Shown here: positions 35,418 to 44,351 of the stretch, piece by piece
How positions within the stretch are numbered: position 1 is the first letter of the stretch
Layout of the letters: each line of letters begins with the position of its first letter
NCBI RefSeq assembly: GCF_029946505.1
Contig: NZ_JARZHG010000045.1
Span: 1-64,000 of the forward strand
Origin: Polyangium sp. y55x31
GTDB lineage: Bacteria > Myxococcota_A > Polyangia > Polyangiales > Polyangiaceae
Direction of reading: 5' to 3'
DNA: 64,000 bases
Translations under genes and position numbers: made by a program
The notes under the pieces: generated by a model
The model's database searches: none
What the model saw: the letters and a program-made list of their open reading frames with translations, nothing else
What the model was told of the DNA's origin: nothing

Positions 35418-38400
35418 TCAAAGACAGGTCAGCCACCCTCGCCATCCGACGCACGCCGCACGCCGCTCCGTCGCGCGAGACGCCTCCGCCGCGAGCGGGT
35501 GCATGAAGCGCGCATAACAATCGCGCCGCAGCCCGAGCATTCGCTCGTCCCACGGCGGATGCGGTTCGAGCACCGAGAATGCCGCCACACACGCGTTTTC
35601 CTCGGGGAGCACTTCCGCGAGATCGACGCGCACGTTCCGCCGCGTCGATTCGAGTACCAGCACCGAGAAGGGCGTATCGAGCGCGGTGAAGAGGCGCCTC
35701 GCGTCGGCGGGCGCGCTCTGGCCGAGCTCGCGCGCGAGATCGAGGGCCCGGCTCATGATCACCGTCGACGGCCAAGGGTCACGCCGGTAAGCGGTGAATG
35801 CGTTTTCGAGCAGCTTCACCGCCTCGGCGCGCCGGCCCTTCGCGTATTCGTAGCGGGCGCGGATCACGTCGGCCTCGATCGGGAAATCACGGGCGTGCCG
35901 TTCGAGCAGCGGCAGGACCGCGTCGTCGCCCTTCCACGCGAGCCCCTCGGCGACGAGCGTGGTCTCCACCGGGCCGACCGGACCTTGTTCCTGGAATCCC
36001 CATTTCGAGAGCGCGCCTTCGAGGTTGCCGGCCGCGTAATTGACGAGCGCTTGCACCCGCACCTCGGCGTCGGGCGTGAGGTGCTCGGGCATGGCCGGGT
36101 CCGAGCCGTCGCCCGCGACCTGCGCGGCGCGGTCCTCGGCGACACGCACGAAATCGAGCGTGCCCGATTTCAGCGTCGGGCGGTCCTCCTTGCGCTTCCG
36201 GACGGGCTCGAAGAACGTGGACACCGAGCCGAAATTGCCGACGGCCCGCGCGAAGCCGAATTCGACGCGGTTTCTGTCGTCCGTGTTGAAGACGGCGCCG
36301 GGCACGTCGGCGAGGGCCCGCGCGAACGGAGGGCCGGCGACGTAATGCGCGAAGAGCCCCTCGATCCCCTCGGTGCGCCAGGCATTCAAGATCGCCCGAC
36401 GATAAGGCTCGGCGGCGACCTTCGTCCGCAAAAGCTCCGGATCGTGCGCGAGCGGCGCCTCGGAGGCGACGAGGACGAGATCACTCCAGCCGAGATACCA
36501 CGTCTCGACGGCCGGAAAGACCGAGGCGAGGGTCGCGTAAATCGTGCGCAGCGTATCGACGTCGATCTCGTAGATCTGCACCCATTGCAGGAAGAGCCCG
36601 CCCTCCTTCAGCCGGCCGCGCACGGCGCGGTAATACTCCTGCGTGAAGAGGCTCGCGACGCCCGCGCGATATGGGTTCGAGGGCTCGGAGAAGACGACGT
36701 CGTACTGGGCCGGCACGGTCGGGAGGATCTCGCGCGCGTCGCCGAGGAGCATACGAACCTTGGGGTTCGAAAGAACGTCCTCGTTCACCGGCGCGCAGCG
36801 GCGGCCGATTTCCAGCATGGAGGGCTCGAGCTCGGCGACGTCCACGCGCTCGATCGCGGGCACCTTGCCGAGCCATCCGGCGGAGCTGCCGGTGCCGAAG
36901 CCGATCACCATCGCGTGTTTCGGATCGGGGTGCAGCAAGGCGCCGAGCAGGCCGCCCATCACCTGCGTGGAGGCGTCGCCGCGGGCATTGCCGTCGATCT
37001 TGCCATTGACGACCATCGCGATGCCGTCGGTGCCGTCGATGGCGACGCTGCTCTCGCGCCCCTCGGCTTGCCAGAGGATCGCGCGCTTGACGTCCTCGAT
37101 CCAGGAGCGCGTGAAGGCGGGTGTGTCGAGCAAGACCCGATCGACGCGGCCCGCGCCGATGGGCGTGTGCCGGAGGACGGCCGAGGGGCCCGGCGAGAGA
37201 ATGGCGGCGAAGGCGAGGACGGCCGAGACCGGCGCCGCGATCATGCGCCGCAAGGCAGGGACACGAATCGCGAAAAACGCCGCGCCCGCGGCCATGGCGA
37301 GCAGCCCGAAGACGACGGCGCGCATCGAGCCGAGGGCGCCGAGCGAGGGGACGAGGAAAAAACCGCCGGCGAGCGAGCCGACCATGGCGCCGAGGGTATT
37401 GTGCGCGCCCACGGTGCCGAGGTGCGAGCCCACGCGCGCGCGGCCCTGGCCGAGCAGCGCGACGAGCAGCGGGTATTGCACGCCGGCGACGAGAGCCGCC
37501 GGAAACGCCATGATGGCCGTCAGCGCGATCCAGCCCGGCACGTAATGAAAGAGCCCCGCGCCGGCCTCGGGCCGGACCGCGAGCGCGAGCACCGCGAGCC
37601 GGTCGCCGAGCGCGAAAGGAACGGCCACGAAGAGCGCTTCGAGCGCCGCCGTGAGCGCGAGCCCCCGCGCCGACGGGGCGCGACGGCGAAACAGGAGCGG
37701 ATACAAGAGGCCCCCGAGCCCGATCCCGAGGAGCACGACGGCGAGGATGACGCCGAACGTATACACCGTGCCGCCGAGCAGCGGGCCGAGGAGGCGATAC
37801 CAGACGAGCTCCAGCCAAAAGAAGAGAAACCCCGAGAGCGCGGCGAATGCGAGCACGAACCGCGGCGGCAAGTTTGCGGGCGTGGCCGCGGCGCTCTCTT
37901 TTTCGTTCGTCGTGACGGCCGGCTCCTCGGTCATGGGGGCGAGCCGTTTGTCCACGAGGAGCGCGAGGCCCGCGACGATCGCATTGAGCAGCGCGGCGAC
38001 CCAGAGCGCGCCGCGCGTGCCGAGCGTCTCCAGCAGGAGCAACGTGCAAAGCGTGGCGCCCGCGACCGCGCCGAGCGTGTTCGCCGCATAAAGCCAGCCG
38101 ACGGCGCGCCTCTGTGTATCGGTCTGGCTCTCGGCCGATCGCGCGGCGGAGGGCAACGTGCCGCCCATGAGCACCGTGGGCGCGCCGATCACGAGGGCGG
38201 CGAGCGCGAGGCGCAGCGCCGTGCCGAGCGTCATTCCGAGCAAAAAGGTGCCGCCCGCGGCGCGATACACGATCCGCGCGAGGTCGATCGCGAAGGGGCT
38301 CGCGGCCGCGAGCGCCGCAATGGCGAGCTCGAGCCGCCCATAAAGGCGGAGCGGCCGCGGCGAGGCGTCGCTGCGCTCGCCGAAGAGCAAGCTGCCCGCG

Positions 38401-38588
38401 CCCGCGCCGCCGATGAAAATCGCGAGCACGGCCGCGCTCGCCGCCGTCGAGGACCCGAACACGAGGCGAAGCTCGCGTTGCCACGCGGTCTGGTACACCA
38501 GCGCCGAGAGGCCCGAGCCGAAGAGCAAGAGCGCGACCTTGAGCGGATGGGCCGAGGAGCTCGGCGTGGAGGGGCGTGGCTGGGTCAT
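35418..38588 (-). CDS. MFS-like membrane protein fused to spermidine synthase-like domain and TPR-like tail
   Basis: The 1056-residue protein has about 14 hydrophobic segments (to residue about 500). A Rossmann methyltransferase-like spermidine synthase domain follows at about 515-740: VIGFGTGSSAGWLG nucleotide loop, VDVAELEPSMLEIG, LLGDAREIL, YDVVFSEPSNPY. A helical TPR-like tail of about 250 residues ends the chain. The motif YDVVFSEPSNPY matches the family, but the polyamine-site Asp is not certain, so aminopropyl transfer is unproven. Fused MFS/spermidine synthases are known in several phyla; their substrates are mostly undefined. The stop codon sits against the hairpin element, which could end the transcript. 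Confidence 0.85.
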   Translation of the reverse strand: MTQPRPSTPSSSAHPLKVALLLFGSGLSALVYQTAWQRELRLVFGSSTAASAAVLAIFIGGAGAGSLLFGERSDASPRPLRLYGRLELAIAALAAASPFAIDLARIVYRAAGGTFLLGMTLGTALRLALAALVIGAPTVLMGGTLPSAARSAESQTDTQRRAVGWLYAANTLGAVAGATLCTLLLLETLGTRGALWVAALLNAIVAGLALLVDKRLAPMTEEPAVTTNEKESAAATPANLPPRFVLAFAALSGFLFFWLELVWYRLLGPLLGGTVYTFGVILAVVLLGIGLGGLLYPLLFRRRAPSARGLALTAALEALFVAVPFALGDRLAVLALAVRPEAGAGLFHYVPGWIALTAIMAFPAALVAGVQYPLLVALLGQGRARVGSHLGTVGAHNTLGAMVGSLAGGFFLVPSLGALGSMRAVVFGLLAMAAGAAFFAIRVPALRRMIAAPVSAVLAFAAILSPGPSAVLRHTPIGAGRVDRVLLDTPAFTRSWIEDVKRAILWQAEGRESSVAIDGTDGIAMVVNGKIDGNARGDASTQVMGGLLGALLHPDPKHAMVIGFGTGSSAGWLGKVPAIERVDVAELEPSMLEIGRRCAPVNEDVLSNPKVRMLLGDAREILPTVPAQYDVVFSEPSNPYRAGVASLFTQEYYRAVRGRLKEGGLFLQWVQIYEIDVDTLRTIYATLASVFPAVETWYLGWSDLVLVASEAPLAHDPELLRTKVAAEPYRRAILNAWRTEGIEGLFAHYVAGPPFARALADVPGAVFNTDDRNRVEFGFARAVGNFGSVSTFFEPVRKRKEDRPTLKSGTLDFVRVAEDRAAQVAGDGSDPAMPEHLTPDAEVRVQALVNYAAGNLEGALSKWGFQEQGPVGPVETTLVAEGLAWKGDDAVLPLLERHARDFPIEADVIRARYEYAKGRRAEAVKLLENAFTAYRRDPWPSTVIMSRALDLARELGQSAPADARRLFTALDTPFSVLVLESTRRNVRVDLAEVLPEENACVAAFSVLEPHPPWDERMLGLRRDCYARFMHPLAAEASRATERRAACVGWRGWLTCL

Positions 38589-38657
38589 CGGGGGGCGCGC
38601 ATCCTAGATCGGGATCACGAGGGGGTGGAAGCGGACCGGCGGCGCCAAACGCCATTT

Positions 38658-39032
38658 CTATTGCCAGGGCGGGAACGTCAGCTCCCAGAGGCGCCGGATT
38701 TTCCCGCCGGAGATCTGCGCGATCAGCATCACCTGGACCGTGGTCTCGGTGTCGTCGAGGTCGACGAGCGTGATGTCGACACGCGCGGCGACGCGATCGC
38801 CCTGGCCGAAGATGTCGTGGTAGCGGACCCGCAGCGCCTTGCGCTCCCGGAAGGCCTTTTGGTGGAACTCGTCGTAGGTCCGACGATCCCAGTGCACGTC
38901 GTTGCTGAACATCTCGAAGTCGGGCGTGTGGTAGACGTCGAGCTTCGAGGCGTCGAGCTTCGAGGCGAACTCGGAGAACATCTCGCGCACCAGGGCTACA
39001 TTGCGCTCTTCGGGGGAGGCGTCGCGGGGCAT
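38658..39032 (-). CDS. SnoaL/NTF2-like protein
   Basis: The 124-residue product has the small cone-shaped fold pattern: N-terminal helices (NVALVREMFSEFA), then curved strands (KALRVRYHDIFGQGDRVAAR, VQVMLIAQISGGKIRRLWEL). Members bind or isomerise small hydrophobic molecules, or serve as non-catalytic modules. The ATG at 39032 has AAGGGG five bases upstream; the long upstream frame is antisense to the divergent gene. Substrate unknown. Confidence 0.8.
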   Translation of the reverse strand: MPRDASPEERNVALVREMFSEFASKLDASKLDVYHTPDFEMFSNDVHWDRRTYDEFHQKAFRERKALRVRYHDIFGQGDRVAARVDITLVDLDDTETTVQVMLIAQISGGKIRRLWELTFPPWQ

Positions 39033-39236
39033 TGTCCCCTTCGGGTACCACCGAGAGATCTGCACGTCGAAGCCCCTCCTTTCACCAGGTCGTCCGTCGT
39101 CCGGGTGGCTCGGATCGGTCGGCGCTGCGTCGGGGGCGCCGCGCGAGGATTTTTGCCTTGACAACGCCGCCGACCGTCCCCGAACCCTCCCGCCCCTCCA
39201 TATTCCTCCTTCCTTCCATACATTTACACCACACCC

Positions 39237-39989
39237 TTGCCCGTCGAGCCCATCCCGCCCGATGCTCCCTGCGTGGCAGATTCCTATATCGATCAATATG
39301 AAACCCTCGCCTACGGCCGATTTGCCGTGGTGCAGATCCTCGCGCTCGTCGTCGGCCTCGACGTCGAGGCGGACGGCTTCGTCAAGCTCACCGCGGACCG
39401 GCTCGCGGCGGAAACGGACGCAATGGAGGTCGCGCTGAAGAAGGCCGGCGCGCTCGATGTGGTGACGTACAAGCCGGCCGAGGGGAAGCCGGACGTGGTG
39501 GGAAACGCCAAGAGCGTGCTGCGACGGCTCGTGGCATATGCCGAGTCGAGAGAGAATGGCGAGGCCATTGTGGCGGACATCCTCCGGCACGAGAACATGA
39601 GCACCGTGCTCCGGCGCAGGCCCGTCAAGCTCGCCGCGGCGCTCGATCAGGCGTTCAAGGCGATCGAGAAACACGAGGCGAGCCTGCCGGAATTCGCGAA
39701 ATGGGCGCACGCCGTCGCGGCCGCGAGGGACGCGCTCGGCGCGCTCAATGAAGGCGTGCGCAAGGCGCGTGTGGATCGCAGGGAGGCGACGCCGGAGACC
39801 GAGGCGGCCCGCGTCAAATGGCTGCGGCGTTATGCGGCGACGAAATCGATCGTCGAGGGCATCCTGAAGCCGCTCGGAAAGGTCGCGATGATGCCTCAGA
39901 TCTTCGACGATCTCGCGGAAGTGCATCGCGCCGAGGGCGTATCGGACGAGCCCGCGAAGGCCGACGCTCCGCCCGGCTCGCCGGGATAG
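39237..39989 (+). CDS. Helical protein of unknown function
   Basis: The open frame gives up to 250 residues from a TTG at 39237, and the real start may be a little downstream. The chain is almost entirely amphipathic helix (YGRFAVVQILALVVGLDVEA, AKWAHAVAAARDALGALNEG, RVKWLRRYAATKSIVEGILK). It has no Cys motif, signal peptide or family signature I know. It is similar in size and style, but not visibly in sequence, to the gene at 24913-25683. Codon use fits its neighbours. Confidence 0.65.
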   Translation: MPVEPIPPDAPCVADSYIDQYETLAYGRFAVVQILALVVGLDVEADGFVKLTADRLAAETDAMEVALKKAGALDVVTYKPAEGKPDVVGNAKSVLRRLVAYAESRENGEAIVADILRHENMSTVLRRRPVKLAAALDQAFKAIEKHEASLPEFAKWAHAVAAARDALGALNEGVRKARVDRREATPETEAARVKWLRRYAATKSIVEGILKPLGKVAMMPQIFDDLAEVHRAEGVSDEPAKADAPPGSPG

Positions 39990-40360
39990 CGGCCGTTCCG
40001 TGGCCATCCCGAGCCTCGGGGGCCGCGTCCGGGCCCGCAGAAGCGAGGGCGCTCCCCTCGGCGCCGAGGGAGCGCCGTGCAACTTGGATCAGCGGCGCCA
40101 CGGCCGGCGAGGGCGACCTCGGCAACCATGAACATGTGAGCTCGCCCCCGGAGGAAGGAACGGGCGCCGCGGCGAGGCCGCGCTCGACGGGTGCGGGGAG
40201 CGCGCGCGGGAGAGCGGGGCGCGCCTCGCGGGCGAGGCGGCGTCGGGCAGGTCGGAGGACGGTGCCTGGTGGATCGAGGGGGCCGGAGGCGGGGTGCAGC
40301 GTCCTGCTTGCCTGATCCGCGAAGGCCGTCCACCTTCGTCTCCGCAGGAGAGACGCCTCC
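39990..40360. other. Gene-free intergenic region
   Basis: I see no gene in these 371 bases. A hairpin at 40048-40076 (GGCGCTCCCCTCGGC / GCCGAGGGAGCGCC, one bulge) may terminate the upstream gene. A ribosome-site-like CAGGAG lies just before the ATG at 40361. The rest is GC-rich with no recognised motif. Confidence 0.55.
40048..40076 (+). terminator. Candidate terminator hairpin
   Basis: A 14-bp stem with one bulged base lies 58 bases after the stop codon at 39989. There is no T-run, as is common in this GC-rich DNA. Confidence 0.35.
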
Positions 40361-41188
40361 ATGAACCGTGAAGACTCGCCCTTCGATCTCGTTCGTTACC
40401 CCCTGAAGGTTCGCCGTTTGGTCGTCGCCGGCGTCCGCGATCTCTCGCCGCGTATGCGTCGGATCACGCTCGGCGGCCCCGAGCTCGAGGGCTTCGTATC
40501 CCTGGCACCCGAGGACCACGTGAAGCTCTTGTTTCCCGCCGAGGGGGAGGCCGAGCCTGCGCTGCCCGTCGTCGACGAGCGCGGCGAAATTCGGCCGCCG
40601 CCGGGCGCGCGTCCCATCGCGCGCGATTACACCATCCGGGCGCGGCACGCGGATACCATCGACATCGACTTCTTGTTGCACGGGCATGGCGTCGCCTCCT
40701 CCTGGGCGGCGCGCGCGGCGCCGGGCCACGTGCTGGGCCTCGCCGGGCCGCGCGGCTCGCGCCTGCTCCGGATGCTCCCGACGTGGCAGCTCTTCGTCGG
40801 CGACGAGACGGCGCTGCCGGAGATGACACGTCGTATCGAGGAGACGCCGTCGGCCGTGCGCAATTTCGTGGTGGCGCTGGTGGAGGACGCGAAAGACCAG
40901 GTCGCGTGGCCCGAGCTCGCCCCGCCCCGCGTGGAGATCCGCTGGGTGCACCGTGCGGATGCAAGCGGAGCGGGAGACGTGGCAAAGCGGCTCGTGGACC
41001 TCGTGCGCGCGGCCAAGCTTCCCGATCCGCGTGATGGATTCGCCTGGCTCGCCGGGGAGGCCTCCGAGACCGCCGCGGTGATGCGCCTGCTCGTGCGCGA
41101 GCAAGGCTGGGAGCGCATACGCGTGCACGCCTCGGGGCACTGGAAGCGCGGCGTGGTCGCGCACGATCACCACGAGCCGCTGAGCTGA
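40361..41188 (+). CDS. Siderophore-interacting protein (FAD-dependent ferric-siderophore reductase family)
   Basis: The 275-residue protein has an FAD-binding beta-barrel (about 10-125) with the flavin motif ARDYTIR, typical of this family. A NAD(P)H-binding C-terminal half follows (about 130-270, LFVGDETALPEM, FAWLAGEASETAAVMRLL). Family members such as ViuB and YqjH release iron from imported siderophores by reducing Fe(III). No siderophore transport genes lie beside it, so it may serve a system encoded elsewhere. The ATG at 40361 is preceded by a GGAGAGACG stretch. Confidence 0.9.
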   Translation: MNREDSPFDLVRYPLKVRRLVVAGVRDLSPRMRRITLGGPELEGFVSLAPEDHVKLLFPAEGEAEPALPVVDERGEIRPPPGARPIARDYTIRARHADTIDIDFLLHGHGVASSWAARAAPGHVLGLAGPRGSRLLRMLPTWQLFVGDETALPEMTRRIEETPSAVRNFVVALVEDAKDQVAWPELAPPRVEIRWVHRADASGAGDVAKRLVDLVRAAKLPDPRDGFAWLAGEASETAAVMRLLVREQGWERIRVHASGHWKRGVVAHDHHEPLS

Positions 41189-41217
41189 CGCCCGTCCCGA
41201 GAGGAGGCGACGGGGCG
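41189..41217. terminator. Hairpin between convergent genes
   Basis: CGCCCGTC and GACGGGGCG form an imperfect stem directly after the stop codon at 41188 and 15 bases before the convergent stop at 41232. Confidence 0.35.
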
Positions 41218-41231
41218 AGCGGAGGCGGCGT

Positions 41232-41654
41232 TCAGGACTTCTTCTTCACGACACAGCTATAAAGCGTCACGAAGCCGGCCCCGTCCACCTTGCCCTCGAT
41301 ATCCGCGAGGTCGCCGATCTCCATCCCCTCGGGCTTGGGGATGTTCACGCATTGCAGCTTCATCTTCCCGTTGCCCGAGAAGGAGGCCGTCTTGCTGCTC
41401 GGGCTGTAGGACTCGAGCTTGCAACCGGTGAACTTCTTCGGGGTGTGGGTCAGGCGGCCCTGCTCGTCCTGCTCCTTCTCGAAGGCAGCGATGTCGCAGA
41501 CGCTGCCCGAAGGGGCCGAAGCCGACGCGCCGGTCGCGGAGCCCGCGGGCGCAGCCGAATCCGACGACGATTTGCTACAGCCACCCAGGAAACCAGTCAA
41601 TGCGAGCGCCAGGGCTGCGGGGAAAAAAGCCATCATCCGGCGGTTCGATTTCAT
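41232..41654 (-). CDS. Small lipoprotein of unknown function
   Basis: The 140-residue product has a signal peptide with lipobox (GFLGGCSKS) and a Ser/Ala linker. The beta-rich domain (about 50-138) has four Cys (SVCDIAAF, FTGCKLES, LQCVNIP, LYSCVVKKKS) that could form two disulfides. The strand pattern (KMKLQCVNIPKPEGMEIGDL) is somewhat like an OB fold. No family assigned; convergent with the siderophore-interacting gene. Confidence 0.7.
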   Translation of the reverse strand: MKSNRRMMAFFPAALALALTGFLGGCSKSSSDSAAPAGSATGASASAPSGSVCDIAAFEKEQDEQGRLTHTPKKFTGCKLESYSPSSKTASFSGNGKMKLQCVNIPKPEGMEIGDLADIEGKVDGAGFVTLYSCVVKKKS

Positions 41655-41865
41655 GCTCGTCCCATCTCCTTACGGTTTGGCGCGCAAAGGATGAGCGGAA
41701 CCCCTTCGGTCGGTCAACCGAGACGTCAGAATGCGAACAGGGGCCCCCAGCGCCGCCGCGAGGAGGCCGTCTTCGGCCCGTCGAAACCGAGAGAGCAGAA
41801 CGCGAACAGGCGCGCCATCGAAGCAGGCAGGATCGGCCCGGGCGAGTGTGCTCGGCGAAACGCCG

Positions 41866-42369
41866 TCACTCCACTGTGGCCGGCGCCTCGCACGCTCGCA
41901 GGACGCGCCGCGACCTTTCCGTCTTTTCACGGGCCGCCGGGCGGCTGCGCTCTTGCCAGATCGACGCCGCCACGAGCACCGCAATCGACGACCACGCGAG
42001 GACCTGAATCTCGCCGAGGGCGTGGCTCGCGACGAGCCCGACGCAGCCGACGAGCGAGAGCAAGAGCGGGCCCAGGCGGCGTGAGCGGGCATAACGACGG
42101 CCGCTCACGACCAGCGTGATCACGACCGCGGCGACGAGCAAAAGGAGGTGCTGCGTCTCGGTGACCACGAATCCGACGCCGACCGCCGAGAGCGCCTGCG
42201 CCCACGCGCCGAGGCAGGTCGGGCACACGGCGCAGGCGAGCACCGGGAGCACCGCGCCGAAGAGCGACGAGCGGCCAGGCTTTTTCCCCCGCGGTTTTCG
42301 GCGGTGGCCTCCGCAGCAACCCTCGTGATGTTCCTCGGCGTGCCCGGAGAGGCTCGTTCGTGCGTCCAC
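41866..42369 (-). CDS. MerC-like small membrane protein with His/Cys-rich N-terminus
   Basis: The frame runs to a GTG at 42465, but I prefer the GTG at 42369 (167 residues), because the upstream part lacks a ribosome site and looks unlike protein. The N-terminus is HAEEHHEGCCGGHRR, a probable metal-binding patch. Four hydrophobic helices follow, the first with ACAVCPTCLGAWAQAL, resembling the CxxC of MerC transporters. A role in moving or sensing a soft or transition metal is inferred. No mer regulator or reductase is nearby. It diverges from the thioesterase gene. Confidence 0.6.
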   Translation of the reverse strand: MDARTSLSGHAEEHHEGCCGGHRRKPRGKKPGRSSLFGAVLPVLACAVCPTCLGAWAQALSAVGVGFVVTETQHLLLLVAAVVITLVVSGRRYARSRRLGPLLLSLVGCVGLVASHALGEIQVLAWSSIAVLVAASIWQERSRPAAREKTERSRRVLRACEAPATVE

Positions 42370-42515
42370 GATCCAAACATGACCGCGGGACCTCTCGGCG
42401 CAATGGCGCCCGTCACCCGAGATCAAACACGGGAGACGGAAAATCGAGGGGAAAGCGGAGCTCACGACGATTGCGGTTGCTTTTCCGTCGCCGCCGCGGA
42501 ACGTTCGGTCCTGCC

Positions 42516-42953
42516 ATGACCGCCGCCTCCTCCGAAGAATACGTGTTCCCCGTCGTCGCCTCGCCGGGCGACATCGACGAGCTCGGGCACGTCTCCAACG
42601 TGGTCTACGTGCGCTGGGTGCAGGACGCGGCGAAGGCTCACTCCGAGGCCGTCGGCTGGGACAGGGCGGCGTACCAGCGCGCCGGCGCGGTCTTCGTCGT
42701 CCGGCGTCACGAGATCGATTACCTCGCGCCCGTGTTCCTGGACGATCGAATCGAGGTCCGGACGCACGTCGCGAAATTCGGCGCCGCCACCTGCGAGCGC
42801 AAGACGCGCCTCGTGCGTGTATCCGACGGCGTCGAGGTCGCCCGCGCCGTCACCTCATGGGCGTTCGTCGCGATCACCACCCAGAGGCCCACCCGGATTC
42901 CCCAGGAGATCCGCGACGCCTTCCCCGCCGCCGTCGTGCGCGCCGGCGTCTGA
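42516..42953 (+). CDS. Acyl-CoA thioesterase, 4HBT/YbgC-like hotdog fold
   Basis: The 145-residue protein has the 4-hydroxybenzoyl-CoA thioesterase-type active-site stretch DIDELGHVSNVVYVRWVQDA, with the catalytic acid near the N-terminal helix. Typical strands follow (FVVRRHEIDYLAPVFLDDRI, CERKTRLVRV). It hydrolyses acyl-CoA thioesters; substrate unknown. The ATG at 42516 gives the standard family length. Its last 99 bases overlap, on the opposite strand, the 3' end of the symporter gene. Confidence 0.9.
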   Translation: MTAASSEEYVFPVVASPGDIDELGHVSNVVYVRWVQDAAKAHSEAVGWDRAAYQRAGAVFVVRRHEIDYLAPVFLDDRIEVRTHVAKFGAATCERKTRLVRVSDGVEVARAVTSWAFVAITTQRPTRIPQEIRDAFPAAVVRAGV

Positions 42954-44318
42954 GCCATTCTTTTTGCCGTCGCCCACGTCGAGCAGCACGGCGACCAGCA
43001 TGTCGCTCATCACGTTCACGCCCGAACGAACGCGGGCAATGAGCCAGTCGACCGTCATCACGAGCGGAATGGCCGTGGCGATCAAGGCGTCCGGCAGCCC
43101 CGCGGCGCCGAGCACGAGCGGCAGCACGACGAGCCCCGCCTCCGGGATCCCCGCGATCCCCGCCGCCGCCATCACCGACGCGAGCCCGATCGTGATCTCG
43201 CCGCTAAGCCCGAGCGGCGCCCCCACCGCCTGCGTCAAAAAGACGGCCGTCATGGCCTCGTAGAGGAGAATGCCGTCGTTGTTGAGGTTCGTCCCGATAC
43301 ACGCCGCGAGGCGCGCCGACGCGGGCGAGACGCCCATGCGATCGAGCGCCTTCAGCGTGACGGGCACGGTGGCGAGGCTCGAGTTCGTCGAGAGGCCCGT
43401 CAAAATGGCGTCCGCGCCGATCCCGAGGTACACGCGCGGCGGCTTCTTCCCGATAAACCAGGCGACGAGCGGGTAATACACGAGCGAATGCAGCGCCATC
43501 GCCGCGAGCACCGTGACCAGGAAGATCCAGATCGATCGAAAGACCTCGAGCCCGGCCTTGCCCACGACGTCCGCGACGACCCCGAGCACCGCGATCGGCA
43601 CGACGCCGACGACGATGTCGAGCGCCTCGACGAGGATCGCATACACGCCGCCGATCCCCCGCTCGACCACCGAAATGCCTCGCGCTGTCTCCTCGTCCCC
43701 CCGCGCCCGCGCGCGCCGCAGCGCGACGCCCGCGAGCAGGCCGAGCAGGACGACCGTGATCACGCTGTTCTCGGAGAATGGGTCGACGAGGCTCCGCGGG
43801 ACGTACCCCGAGACATTGTCGAGGAGGCCGAGGCTGCCCTTCTTCGCCGTCGCAATGAGCTCCTGCGCCGCCGCGTCCGAGGCCACGGCGCCCGGCCGGT
43901 GGAGCGCCGCGAGCGCGCCCGAGAGGTGCCGGCCCGGCGAAAAGCCATTCATGATCGAGAGGCCAATGCAGAGCGCCACCGTCGCATTGATCGCGCATAT
44001 GACGACGAGCCGCGCCCCCTTGCGGAGAGTGATGTTCGTTTTGACGAACGCGTCGAGGATCGCGAAAAACACGAGCGGGACGGCGAGCGCTTTGAGGAGC
44101 TTGACCACGAGCATCCCCAGCCGGCCGAGCTCGGCGTTGCCGACGGTGCCGAAGAGGTACTTTCGCTCCCGGAAGACGAGCCCGAGCACGATGCCGAGGA
44201 CGACACCGGAGAGCACGCGCACGTAGAGTGGGATTCGTCGGTTGGGTTGCTCTCCTGCGCGGCTTTTTTGCTCCCCCATGGCACCCGCTGTCTTCACGCG
44301 GGTCGCGAGCGCCGTCAA
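42855..44318 (-). CDS. Dicarboxylate/amino acid:cation symporter (DAACS/SDF family)
   Basis: The 487-residue protein has eight or more membrane helices. It carries the family's re-entrant serine motif (LSTNSSLATVPVTLKAL) and the following ACIGTNLNNDGILLYEA region, which in GltPh-type proteins builds the substrate and sodium sites. The usual NxD-type substrate Asp is represented in VMTVDWLIARVRSGVNVMSD near the C-terminus. It probably imports dicarboxylates or acidic/neutral amino acids with Na+ or H+. The last 30 or so residues (GAHDGGGEGVADLLG...) extend beyond the normal end and are antisense to the thioesterase gene. Confidence 0.9.
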   Translation of the reverse strand: MTALATRVKTAGAMGEQKSRAGEQPNRRIPLYVRVLSGVVLGIVLGLVFRERKYLFGTVGNAELGRLGMLVVKLLKALAVPLVFFAILDAFVKTNITLRKGARLVVICAINATVALCIGLSIMNGFSPGRHLSGALAALHRPGAVASDAAAQELIATAKKGSLGLLDNVSGYVPRSLVDPFSENSVITVVLLGLLAGVALRRARARGDEETARGISVVERGIGGVYAILVEALDIVVGVVPIAVLGVVADVVGKAGLEVFRSIWIFLVTVLAAMALHSLVYYPLVAWFIGKKPPRVYLGIGADAILTGLSTNSSLATVPVTLKALDRMGVSPASARLAACIGTNLNNDGILLYEAMTAVFLTQAVGAPLGLSGEITIGLASVMAAAGIAGIPEAGLVVLPLVLGAAGLPDALIATAIPLVMTVDWLIARVRSGVNVMSDMLVAVLLDVGDGKKNGSDAGAHDGGGEGVADLLGNPGGPLGGDRDERP

Positions 44319-44351
44319 TTGTCATGGTGAGCCCCGTGCGTGAGGGCTAGC

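Noticed and set aside
35274-39161. 1295-codon plus-strand frame
   Set aside because: Antisense to the MFS/spermidine-synthase gene, with no domain and an Arg/Glu/His-rich composition typical of shadow frames in GC-rich DNA.
39158-39204. TTGACA promoter upstream of the gene at 39237
   Set aside because: The nearest TATA-like hexamer is about 35 bases away, too far for a sigma70 promoter.
39814-40362. 182-codon minus-strand frame in the gap before the siderophore-interacting gene
   Set aside because: Arg/Pro/Ala-rich, no ribosome site, partly antisense to the upstream gene.
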